Shown in pieces: positions 1 through 7,653 of a stretch of 64,000 nt of DNA; within the stretch, counting starts at the first letter, position 1; each line of letters begins with the position of its first letter. Origin of the DNA: Litorimonas haliclonae (GTDB lineage: Bacteria > Pseudomonadota > Alphaproteobacteria > Caulobacterales > Maricaulaceae); NCBI RefSeq assembly GCF_965138505.1, contig NZ_CBCSCO010000004.1, forward strand, positions 186,001 through 250,000, in the 5' to 3' direction. The notes beneath the pieces were generated by a model. The model searched no databases. It had not been told where the DNA came from and was given only the letters and a program-made list of their open reading frames with translations. Made by a program: the position numbers and the translations under genes.

Positions 1-1
1 A

Positions 2-61
2 CCGGCTATTATCAGCCTGCTGAGCGCTGGGGCTGTCGCGGCCTTGTTTGCCAGCAGCTAA
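2..61 (+). CDS. C-terminal end of an unidentified protein (partial)
   Basis: Only the last 19 codons and a TAA stop (59-61) are inside the window. The tail reads as a small, hydrophobic, Ala/Leu-rich segment, compatible with a terminal membrane helix. It ends 29 bp before the next gene on the same strand, so the two may be co-transcribed. Too little is present to name the family, and the frame choice rests only on the hydrophobic composition. Confidence 0.4.
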   Translation, partial: PAIISLLSAGAVAALFASS

Positions 62-90
62 AGCCCTACAGAAACTAAAAAGGAGGTCGT

Positions 91-993
91 ATGACCCAAA
101 ACGATAATTCGGCCCCGGGAGAAAATCAGGCTCCTAAAAGAAAACCCGCGCAGCAGACGTCGATGTCTGTTCCGCCGCCCAAAGAAACCGGACGTAAGCG
201 CCGTAATATTCGCAGATGGGTTTTGCGTGTGTCACTGGCTCTGACTATTCTCGGGCCGCTGATTTTCATCGTTGCAGCCATTGGCTATAAAATTGGTCTG
301 TTCAGCCTCGGGTTTAGTCTCGGAACCCTGACGCGCGGTATCGGCCCCAACATCCTAATCGCCGGACTGATTGTATCTGTCTTGGCTCTGATTTTGGCTA
401 TTGTCGTCAAGCCGAAAAAAGGCATCGCTATCGGCATAATTGGCATTTTGGTGCCGGTCTTGGGGATGGGATACGCCATTCAGGTGAAAAACAAGGCGCA
501 GCGCTTGCCCTTTATTCATGATATCACAACGGACACGCAAAACGTCCCGCAATTCGGAGCGGAAATTATGGCGGAGCGCGCGGGAACCGAGGGCGTTAAT
601 ACAACAGATTATGCCGGGAAAATGGCCCGGTCTCAGGACGCGCAGGGAAATCCGACAGAATCTCTTGTCTCCGTGCTGCAAACGCGGGGCTATCCGGATA
701 TCCGCTCTATTGTCGTAAGTGATGATAAAGAGGCGGCCTTTGCCAAGGCGGAAGCTGTGGCGCGGCAAATGGGTTGGAAAATCAAAGCCACAAATTCCGA
801 TGCCGGAACGATCGAGGCGACGGACACGACATTCTGGTATGGCTTCAAAGACGATGTCATCATACGCCTGCGCAATTCAGAAGGCGGCGGCACTTTGGTG
901 GATATTCGGTCAATTTCTCGGGTTGGCGGCTCAGACCTCGGGAAAAATGCCGAGCGAATTCATGACTTCCTCGACAGAATGAAGGACGCTTAG
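91..993 (+). CDS. Membrane protein with C-terminal DUF1499 domain
   Basis: A 300-residue protein. Residues 1-45 are polar, with a basic patch. Three hydrophobic segments follow at about 48-70, 76-105 and 112-132, so the N-terminal half is an inner-membrane domain. The C-terminal half (about 170-300) has the look of DUF1499: a tyrosine/proline-started strand, then a stretch on mixed sequence converting to short beta segments, ending in RIHDFLDRMK. The family has no established biochemical role. An AGGAGG ribosome-binding site at 81-86 fixes the ATG at 91. The gene converges on the minus-strand hydrolase gene and their stop codons overlap by a few bases. Confidence 0.8.
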   Translation: MTQNDNSAPGENQAPKRKPAQQTSMSVPPPKETGRKRRNIRRWVLRVSLALTILGPLIFIVAAIGYKIGLFSLGFSLGTLTRGIGPNILIAGLIVSVLALILAIVVKPKKGIAIGIIGILVPVLGMGYAIQVKNKAQRLPFIHDITTDTQNVPQFGAEIMAERAGTEGVNTTDYAGKMARSQDAQGNPTESLVSVLQTRGYPDIRSIVVSDDKEAAFAKAEAVARQMGWKIKATNSDAGTIEATDTTFWYGFKDDVIIRLRNSEGGGTLVDIRSISRVGGSDLGKNAERIHDFLDRMKDA

Positions 994-1886
994 GCGGGGC
1001 GGTAGCTCTGCTTTAGCCCGTCCGGCCCGTCGGCTTTAACCCGTCCGTCTTGGCGCATGTGAATGAGATGCGACAGGACGCTATGGGCGGCGGCCGGATG
1101 TAAGCGCTTGTCGATATTCGCATAAAGTTTGCCAACAATTTCGAATATGTCTGTTAGACCGCTCTCTACAGCTTCGGCGATTTGCATTTCGCGGGCCATG
1201 CGATGGTCAATATAGGCTTTTACAAAAACATCGACATCCGTAATGGCCGGGCCGTGGGTAGGGCGCAATATATCAAAGTGACGGTCGTAAACGCGGCGAA
1301 GGCTGTTTAAATAATCTCCCATATCCCCGTCGGGCGGACTAACCACACTTGTTGACCAGCCCATGATATGGTCGCCAGAGAAAAGCGTATTTTCTTCTTT
1401 AAGGGCATAGCAAAGATGATTGGAGGTGTGACCGGGCGTATGAATAGCTTCAATCGTCCACCCGTCGCCATTGATGATTTTGCCGTCCCGGATTTCTACG
1501 TCAGGCTTAAAGGAAAGATCATCTCCGGCTTCGAGACGCACCTCGCCGCCTTGGGGTGGCCGGGGCTGAAGGCCGTAGCCATACACCTGACAATCATGCG
1601 CCTCGGCCAGAGGTTTAGCCAAGGGAGAATGGTCAATATGGTGATGCGTCACCAGCACATGGGTAACATTTCGTCCGTCTAAGGCTTTGTCCAGCGCCGC
1701 TTTGTGCGCCGGTGTGTCTGGACCCGGATCGATGACGGCCACATTTTTGTCGCCAATAATGAAGACGCCTGTGCCGGTATAGGTAAAAGGACCAGGGTTA
1801 TCCGCCACAACGCGCTGAACCATTGGGCTGAGTTGATCGCAGCGCCCATAGTCAAAATCATAATTGCGAATAAATGGAATCGACAC
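990..1886 (-). CDS. Metallo-beta-lactamase-fold hydrolase
   Basis: A 298-residue soluble protein with the zinc-binding signature HHHIDH near residue 80, followed by the second-metal histidine in TPGHT (about 150) and a later SGDHIMG aspartate motif (about 170). The C-terminal 80 residues are helical, as in LACTB2/GloB-like MBL proteins with a winged-helix end. Substrate cannot be read from sequence; thioester, phosphodiester or lactone hydrolysis are all possible in this superfamily. The start is a GTG at 1886, supported by a purine-rich AAAGGGGAAA (1891-1900) just upstream on the minus strand. It is the last gene of a three-gene minus-strand operon, 12 bp after the ATP-grasp-like gene. Confidence 0.85.
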   Translation of the reverse strand: MSIPFIRNYDFDYGRCDQLSPMVQRVVADNPGPFTYTGTGVFIIGDKNVAVIDPGPDTPAHKAALDKALDGRNVTHVLVTHHHIDHSPLAKPLAEAHDCQVYGYGLQPRPPQGGEVRLEAGDDLSFKPDVEIRDGKIINGDGWTIEAIHTPGHTSNHLCYALKEENTLFSGDHIMGWSTSVVSPPDGDMGDYLNSLRRVYDRHFDILRPTHGPAITDVDVFVKAYIDHRMAREMQIAEAVESGLTDIFEIVGKLYANIDKRLHPAAAHSVLSHLIHMRQDGRVKADGPDGLKQSYRPA

Positions 1887-1898
1887 CGATTTTCCCCT

Positions 1899-2819
1899 TT
1901 AATGGGTTTCTAGGTCAGGCGGGTAATGAAAATCAACCGCCTCGCGTAAAGCGAGCCCCAGCATCTGTGTTGACCTTAATTTATCTTTCAATGGCAAAGC
2001 GAGGGGGGGTCCCATATCTGTTTTATTCACATCGACAATGTAAATTTTGCCGCTCTGAGCATCCCGTAAGATATCCAGACCGCCCCAGTCCAGTCTCATT
2101 TTTTGACAAAATTGTGAAATCAGCGTTTGTTCTTTGGACGAGAGATAGTCCTGTGTTTTGGCCAATCGGCACCGACTGTTCATATTGGCAAATCGGGACG
2201 CGACCGGACGTTCTTTTAAATAAATCAGAGGAATTTTCCCGAATATTGTGACGGCCCGCATATCCAAAACCGTCCCCTCCAGCGTTTCGGTCTGAATGAG
2301 CTTTTGATAAACCCAGCCTTCCTTTGGCGTGCAATTTTCTGAGCTGACATAGCCGTCATGCCGCCCGTTTATTTCAGATTTACAAATAAAAGGCGGCGGC
2401 GATGTGCGGGGATTAACATGTAGGGGATAGCCAAAAACCTCTTCGAAAACGGAAGCCACCTTGCTCTTGCTAATATCAAGGCAATCGCGGTTCAGCCCGG
2501 CGGGGACGTCGCCTTCTTCATTCAAATAGGTCTGGTCTTTAAAGTAGACGTGAATATCCGCTTTTGCCTCCGGACCTTGTGGATCGAGCCGGGCCTGACG
2601 CATGGCCCCCCAGAGAAGATAATGCGGCTGCACCTCCCGTGGGTGACAAGCCACGTTACGAAGCGGTTTTTTAGCGGAGGGAGCCGTTTTCCGCTCCGCC
2701 CGGTAATATTTCCACCAATTCCGTAAATCCAGAAACAGGGCTAAATTGAACGGAACAAAAGTCCCCGTCTCACGAACCCAAACGCCGCGGATCGACCATT
2801 TCAAGTCAGACGGTTTCAT
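1899..2819 (-). CDS. ATP-grasp-like protein of unknown substrate
   Basis: A 306-residue protein whose second half resembles an ATP-grasp fold: a strand with basic residue in GWVYQKLI (about 185), an LDMRA strand, a K-x-R pair in YLKERPVASRF, and the metal-site segment GLDILRD...IYIVDVNKTDMGPP near 265-290, where the Asp and Asn would bind magnesium. ATP-grasp enzymes ligate a carboxylate to an amine or thiol via an acyl phosphate; sugar/polymer-modifying versions exist. The N-terminal 120 residues match nothing I recognise. It starts 10 bp after the stop of the secreted-protein gene, and has no clear ribosome-binding site, so translational coupling is likely. Confidence 0.6.
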   Translation of the reverse strand: MKPSDLKWSIRGVWVRETGTFVPFNLALFLDLRNWWKYYRAERKTAPSAKKPLRNVACHPREVQPHYLLWGAMRQARLDPQGPEAKADIHVYFKDQTYLNEEGDVPAGLNRDCLDISKSKVASVFEEVFGYPLHVNPRTSPPPFICKSEINGRHDGYVSSENCTPKEGWVYQKLIQTETLEGTVLDMRAVTIFGKIPLIYLKERPVASRFANMNSRCRLAKTQDYLSSKEQTLISQFCQKMRLDWGGLDILRDAQSGKIYIVDVNKTDMGPPLALPLKDKLRSTQMLGLALREAVDFHYPPDLETH

Positions 2820-2829
2820 GCGGGGAGGG

Positions 2830-3498
2830 TTAGCGGACGCGTTTTACCCCGACAGCTGCCCCGCTCCCATTGATCTGTAAGAGGAAACTCCCCAAGGACG
2901 CTTTTCGGATGTTAGCGACATTGGGTTCAGATTTGGACGCTCTAGGAATCCTTATTCTTTTCGTTCCCGTCTGTTCCCAGACTTGGCCGTTTTCTAGGAA
3001 GAAACGGTTCTTTTTATAGCCGAACTCTTGAACGGTTCTGATGTTGACGGCAATTTCGTCTACACTTGACCGTTCCACTGTTTCTTTAACCTTCTCCATT
3101 GGTCGCTTCGTAGCGGAGGCGGATTGCACTGAGTTTTTAGTGACAGGTTCGGTTAAATCATTGCTCTTAGGCTTGTTTCCGCCTCCAAAAATTTTTCCAA
3201 GATTTGGCAAGGAAGGAATACTAAAGCCAAAGGAGTCTTTCTCAACTTGTTCGATTTGCGACTTTGAGACAGTAATCAAGTCTCCAGAACTTTGGGCCTG
3301 TTCAAATTTGCCGACGGCGGCATCGTAACAAGCTAGGCGTTCCATAGAATCCGATTTATCGCGGCAGGCGAAAACAGCCGATAACTCATCTGCTTCTTGG
3401 GAAATCGAGTTTTGCCCGTAAGCATTTCCAGAAAGTACAATGGTAAGAAAACCTAAACAGGCCGTGCTTGAAAGAATATGACGTGGAAAAGAGGGCAT
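2830..3498 (-). CDS. Secreted protein of unknown function
   Basis: A 222-residue protein with a signal peptide (about residues 1-28, cleavage likely after NAYG). The mature N-terminus carries a CRDKSDSMERLACYDAA motif; the pairing of a cysteine with RLACYD recurs in small alphaproteobacterial periplasmic proteins and suggests a disulfide. The rest is polar and probably partly disordered (Ser/Lys-rich, 105-150), followed by a short beta-rich end that may be an SH3-like or OB-like domain. It is first in the minus-strand operon with the ATP-grasp-like and MBL genes. A CAGGAT element precedes the ATG at 3498. Confidence 0.65.
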   Translation of the reverse strand: MPSFPRHILSSTACLGFLTIVLSGNAYGQNSISQEADELSAVFACRDKSDSMERLACYDAAVGKFEQAQSSGDLITVSKSQIEQVEKDSFGFSIPSLPNLGKIFGGGNKPKSNDLTEPVTKNSVQSASATKRPMEKVKETVERSSVDEIAVNIRTVQEFGYKKNRFFLENGQVWEQTGTKRIRIPRASKSEPNVANIRKASLGSFLLQINGSGAAVGVKRVR

Positions 3499-3810
3499 TT
3501 AGAATATCCTGAGTTTTAATCGAACAGTATGTTTTAGCTTTAGGGGAAAATTTCCGAGGGGAATAGTCAATTCGCAGTGTTTCAAGGATAAGTTGCAACC
3601 TAAAACACCAATATTTCTCAATCTGTTAAAGAAGTTTGAATAAAAAAGGGGCGGCAGGTGACAATTTTGCAACAGTCTGGGGAAAAGTACGGGTTTTCTG
3701 TATTATTGTTCATCTTCCCTATTGAGTGTTGTGGATTAATGATTTTTAACCTGAGGTCACGTGCGGATTCGTCCGCAATAAAAATATAACCAGTTCGAAG
3801 GGGTTCATTA
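3499..3810. other. Divergent intergenic region (312 bp)
   Basis: No gene is supportable here. The region must hold promoters for both the minus-strand operon starting at 3498 and the receptor gene starting at 3811. It is AT-rich. Two TTAA tetramers lie at 3736-3739 and 3746-3749, 6 bp apart rather than the 7 bp of a CtrA box. A UUCG-capped hairpin lies just before the receptor (listed separately). Confidence 0.5.
3762..3777 (+). promoter_or_regulatory. UUCG-capped stem-loop in receptor leader
   Basis: A perfect 6-bp stem TGCGGA/TCCGCA closes a TTCG tetraloop, which forms an exceptionally stable RNA hairpin. It ends 33 bases before the receptor ATG and is followed by an A/T-rich stretch without a clean T-run. 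It may stabilise the 5' end of the mRNA or act in regulation. The ribosome-binding site AAGGGG (3798-3803) lies downstream of it and is not sequestered. Confidence 0.5.
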
Positions 3811-6800
3811 ATGAACATTTTAGACAAAACCCGTCTGTTACAGACCTCCATACTTAGTACGCTCATAATGGGCGCGGCTATTCCAGCTTATGCTCAGGTT
3901 ACTGTCCCAGATGAAGATGAGACGGAAACAACGACGGCTGAACAGATTGAAGCTCAAGAGCAAGCAATCGAAGATGAATTTGCAAGTGAAGGTGACGAAG
4001 TTGTTGTTACGGGTTCGCGTCTTCGCCGGAACGAGTTTACATCTGCTTCACCATTGCAGGTCATTGACGGTGAATTGTCTCGCGACCTCGGTTTGGTCGA
4101 TGCGGCTGATTTGTTGGGCCAGACAACTGTTGTTCAAGGTCAACAAATCACAACAAGCACATCAACGTCTGCCGGACTTTTGTCTGATAGTGGTCCAGGG
4201 TCTGCGACAGCGTCTTTGCGTGGTCTGAACCCCGGCCGTACTTTGGTGTTGGTTGACGGTCGTCGTCTAGCCCCTGCGGGTGTTCGCGGCGTTCCAAGCG
4301 CACCAGACCTTAACTTGATCCCAGGCACTTTGATTGAGCGCGTTGACGTTCTCCTTGATGGCGCCTCATCTGTTTATGGTTCTGACGCCGTTGCCGGTGT
4401 TGTTAACTACCAACTTCGCCGTAATTTCGAAGGTCTGCAACTTGATGCATATGCAACAATGCCAGAGCTTGATGGCAATGCGGGTCACCAAGAAGTTTTC
4501 TCTGCAACAGCAGGTGTAGCCGGCGATCGCGGCTTCATGAGCTTGGCTGTCGAACACAGCCGGACAGACGGTTATAACGAGCGTGCGCTTGAGGATTTCT
4601 ATGCGCCCTATGGCGGTGGATGTTTGAGCCGTGTCACTCAAGGTGGCGGCGGAACAGGCACAATTTATGAGCCCGATTTATGCTCAGGTTCATTCGGTGC
4701 AGGTTCTATTAGTAGCTCTGGCTTAGGCTTTTTGGCTTATCAAGATGGCGCCAATATCCCAGGCTTGCCAGCCAACTTTGCTCCAGTCGCAATCACAGGC
4801 GGACTTATCCAGCCGGATAACGTCGATGGCCAGCGCCTCCTTCTCTTCCCAGAAGAGCTAGATGCAGCATTTGCCCCTGATTTCCAGCGGACATCTATCT
4901 TCGCTTATGGTGAGTATGAAACTGGCTTCTACGGCGATATGACGGCATACTTCGAAGCTTCCCACGCCATGCGTGAGACAGAGACGAATACAGCTGGTCA
5001 AGGCGCGATTGAGATGCCCGAAGATTATCTGTTCAACCCATTTGGAAGCGACTCGACTGTATTCTTCCAGTCTCGTTTTATTAATGACACGAATGTGGCT
5101 CAAACACGCTTGATCGGTGGTCTGAAAGGCGACCTGCCCTTCATGGAAAAGGCTGGCCTCGATAACTGGAACTATGACACTTACGTCAGCTATTCCAAAT
5201 CTAGCGGACAGGACAGTGTTTCGGGCATTCCTTTCTTCCCGCGCCTAGAGCAAACCATCAACAATACACGTTTCGATGCCGCCGCGGGTGAAGCTGTTTG
5301 TGACCCTCGCGCCGTTCCAGGTGAAGGCCAGGTCGCAGAATGTCGTCCTCTTGATTTCTTGAGCCCGACTTTCTTGTTCAGCGGTGAGTTTGATGATCCA
5401 TTAGATACTGAATATCTGTTCCCGAACCGTCTGACTGACACTGTCGTCGAGCAAACTGTCTACTCCGGTTACATCAATGGTGATTTGTTCGAAATCCCTT
5501 GGGGCGGCACGGTTCAGGTCGGTTTTGGTGGCGAACACCGTACAGACCGTATTGAAACACGGACCTCTCTCGCGGGTGATTTCTTGGGCTTCTTTAATGA
5601 CCCGGGTTCAAACGGTGAGCGTAAGTTGAGAGAAGTCTTCGGCGAAATCGAAATTCCTCTTGTCGTTGATCAGCCTTTGGTAGAGTCTTTGTCTCTTAAC
5701 CTTGCAGGTCGCTACACAGAGGAATCTAACTTCGGCTCTGCGGAAACTTACAGCATCAAAGGTGTTTACGCGCCGACAGATTGGCTGAGCTTCCGGGCGA
5801 CCTACGGCACATCCTTCCGCGCACCAAACCTAGGTGAGCAGTTTGGTGGTCGTGTGACAGGTTTTGCGGATCCGGCTGACCCATGCCGGACACCTGGTAT
5901 TGCGGTTCCATTTGGTGACTACGATAATGACCCAAGCACGCCGGAAACTCGGGAATATGTCGCGTCTCTAGATACACGTGATCCAGCTGTTATTCAAAAC
6001 TGCTTGAACGGCGGCGGTCCTTTCGGTCTCGAGGCAACTGATCCATTCTCACTTGGCATTCGTGGTCTGGGAACTCAAAACCCAGTCTTCCTTGGAGCTC
6101 CAACTCGTATCGCAAGTGGTTCGAACCCGAACCTTCTGCCTGAGACTTCAGACGCTCTTTCTATCGGTGGTACATTCGACCAACGTTGGACAGATGCTTT
6201 TGATCTTCGCTTAGCGATCAGTTACTTTGAAATCACAATTGATGACGAGGTCGACTCACTTACAGCCAACACAATCGTTAACCGTTGCTACAACTCTCCA
6301 GGTCTGACTGACCAAACTTGTCAGTTTATTACACGTGACCCACGCGTCGCGGGTGACCCTGGATCAGGTGAAGTTAGCTTCGTTTCTGCTCTGAACCAGA
6401 ACCTGGGTCAGCAAGTGGTTGAAGGCATCGACTATAACGCCGAGTTTGGATTTGATTACAAACCATCCTTCCTCGACTCTGCTTTGGATTACAGACTTAT
6501 TGCTCGCGCAACGCAGTCTTTGAACCAAACAGAAGAGCAGTTTGTTGTCGACGGTATTCTTCTTGACCGTAACGACGGTGAGTATGGTAACCCAGAATGG
6601 CGCATCACTGCGACCAACACTCTGCGTTACAAAGACTTCTCCTTCTTATGGCAAACACGCTATCTTGATAGCATGGTTGAAAACTATCTAAACGAAGATG
6701 AGTTCTCTACTGGTGGTTTGGCTGGCGACGTTGATGTAGATCCCGTTACATCAGGCTTCAGTAACTGTGTTCAAACAGAAGGGGCTCGTAACTCATCTGG

Positions 6801-7020
6801 TGGGTTTAACTGCTTCCAGTTCGACGGATTGGACGATTACTTCCTACACAGTGCGTCTGTGGCTTATTCAAACGATACGCTTGTTCTTCGCTTCGGTGTA
6901 AACAACGTCTTTGATAAGGCTCCGCCGCTAACTGATAACAACAACCTCTCTAACCTCGGCGGTATCGGTTACGATATCGGTGGACGGACATACTTCGCGA
7001 ACATCTCGAAGAAGTTCTAG
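3811..7020 (+). CDS. TonB-dependent outer-membrane receptor
   Basis: A 1069-residue outer-membrane active-transport protein. It has a signal peptide ending AYAQ (about residue 29), an acidic linker, a TonB box-like DEVVVTGSRL (about 62-71), a plug domain (about 75-205, with RGLNPGRTLVLVDGRR and the DAVAGVVNY end), then a long beta-barrel with alternating aromatic strands ending in phenylalanine (ANISKKF). Several loops carry paired cysteines. The substrate is unknown; length and loop structure fit the large receptors common in Caulobacterales and Sphingomonadales. It stands alone between a hairpin leader and a strong terminator and uses more A/T-ending codons than its neighbours, as for a highly expressed gene. 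The Ttp-type operon at 10-17 kb is a plausible energy source. Confidence 0.93.
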   Translation: MNILDKTRLLQTSILSTLIMGAAIPAYAQVTVPDEDETETTTAEQIEAQEQAIEDEFASEGDEVVVTGSRLRRNEFTSASPLQVIDGELSRDLGLVDAADLLGQTTVVQGQQITTSTSTSAGLLSDSGPGSATASLRGLNPGRTLVLVDGRRLAPAGVRGVPSAPDLNLIPGTLIERVDVLLDGASSVYGSDAVAGVVNYQLRRNFEGLQLDAYATMPELDGNAGHQEVFSATAGVAGDRGFMSLAVEHSRTDGYNERALEDFYAPYGGGCLSRVTQGGGGTGTIYEPDLCSGSFGAGSISSSGLGFLAYQDGANIPGLPANFAPVAITGGLIQPDNVDGQRLLLFPEELDAAFAPDFQRTSIFAYGEYETGFYGDMTAYFEASHAMRETETNTAGQGAIEMPEDYLFNPFGSDSTVFFQSRFINDTNVAQTRLIGGLKGDLPFMEKAGLDNWNYDTYVSYSKSSGQDSVSGIPFFPRLEQTINNTRFDAAAGEAVCDPRAVPGEGQVAECRPLDFLSPTFLFSGEFDDPLDTEYLFPNRLTDTVVEQTVYSGYINGDLFEIPWGGTVQVGFGGEHRTDRIETRTSLAGDFLGFFNDPGSNGERKLREVFGEIEIPLVVDQPLVESLSLNLAGRYTEESNFGSAETYSIKGVYAPTDWLSFRATYGTSFRAPNLGEQFGGRVTGFADPADPCRTPGIAVPFGDYDNDPSTPETREYVASLDTRDPAVIQNCLNGGGPFGLEATDPFSLGIRGLGTQNPVFLGAPTRIASGSNPNLLPETSDALSIGGTFDQRWTDAFDLRLAISYFEITIDDEVDSLTANTIVNRCYNSPGLTDQTCQFITRDPRVAGDPGSGEVSFVSALNQNLGQQVVEGIDYNAEFGFDYKPSFLDSALDYRLIARATQSLNQTEEQFVVDGILLDRNDGEYGNPEWRITATNTLRYKDFSFLWQTRYLDSMVENYLNEDEFSTGGLAGDVDVDPVTSGFSNCVQTEGARNSSGGFNCFQFDGLDDYFLHSASVAYSNDTLVLRFGVNNVFDKAPPLTDNNNLSNLGGIGYDIGGRTYFANISKKF

Positions 7021-7030
7021 GTTGATACTT

Positions 7031-7049
7031 CACTCCCCTCGCGGGAGTG
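7031..7049 (+). repeat. Inverted repeat after receptor gene
   Basis: A perfect 7-bp stem CACTCCC/GGGAGTG with a 5-base loop lies 10 bp after the receptor stop codon and 14 bp before the main terminator. It lacks a T-run and more likely protects the mRNA 3' end than terminates transcription. Confidence 0.5.
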
Positions 7050-7063
7050 AACATAAGTCTTCT

Positions 7064-7093
7064 AAGCCGCGCCCTTTGGGTGCGGCTTTTTTT
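7064..7093 (+). terminator. Rho-independent terminator of the receptor gene
   Basis: The stem AAGCCGC/GCGGCTT (7064-7070 with 7082-7088) is followed by an eight-base T-run ending at 7093. It sits 43 bp past the receptor stop. Confidence 0.9.
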
Positions 7094-7590
7094 ACGGTGC
7101 AAAGGGACGTGGAAAGAACTTATCGCCGATTGCGTGTTGGGTCTTTGAAAACTGTCTGTTGAATAATAGCGCAGCCTCATCATGGCTGAGTTATCGAAAC
7201 GACACGGACACTCTATCGAATTTAGTCCTCAGATCGTGAATGAAGGCACGAGTTTAGGGCTTTCTGGTAATATATAAGGGGGTGCAGATTAAGCAGTCAT
7301 CATGATTGTCGCGGCCATGATTGCAGCAGCTGGGCTGGTGAAGGTACTTCGCGCAAGGCAAGGGTAGCCCGATGGTAGGTATCGCCTCTACCTATACAGG
7401 TTAGACGCTTGGCCCATTGGGAGTCGACTGCCACACTTCTAGTCAGTCTGACACATTGAGCAATTGGAGTAATCCTAAGTGCAAAAATGACCCTATAACC
7501 TTTTGACGGGCACGCACGGTTCAGCCCTCCAAAGGCGTTTAAGGGCCTCTCGACGGCGCAAGCATTCAGGCTTAGGTTTATTAAATCAAG
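7094..7590. other. About 500 bp without a supportable gene
   Basis: The stretch between the receptor terminator and the sppA terminator holds only very short open frames. Two small frames in the same phase (7182-7277, 31 codons; 7302-7367, 21 codons) lack convincing ribosome-binding sites and homology. The composition resembles decayed coding sequence more than a promoter region, but no parent gene could be established. Confidence 0.4.
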
Positions 7591-7625
7591 CCCTTAAAAA
7601 AGGCGCCCGAGGCGCCCTTTTAAGA
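7591..7625 (-). terminator. Rho-independent terminator of sppA
   Basis: A GGCGCC/GGCGCC stem (7602-7607 with 7611-7616) with a 3-base loop is flanked by A-run and T-run arms that extend the pairing. Read on the minus strand it ends in a run of six T, 30-60 bases after the sppA stop, so it most likely ends the sppA transcript. Confidence 0.8.
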
Positions 7626-7653
7626 GGATTGGTATTCCGGAGCTCCGCCAAGC

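Noticed and set aside
3736..3749. Pair of TTAA tetramers upstream of the receptor as a CtrA box
   Set aside because: Spacing is 6 bp, not 7, so it does not meet the consensus.
7182..7430. Fragment of a dihydroxy-acid dehydratase gene (ilvD)
   Set aside because: Only a few residues look similar and the frame changes and stops repeatedly; not enough to call a pseudogene.
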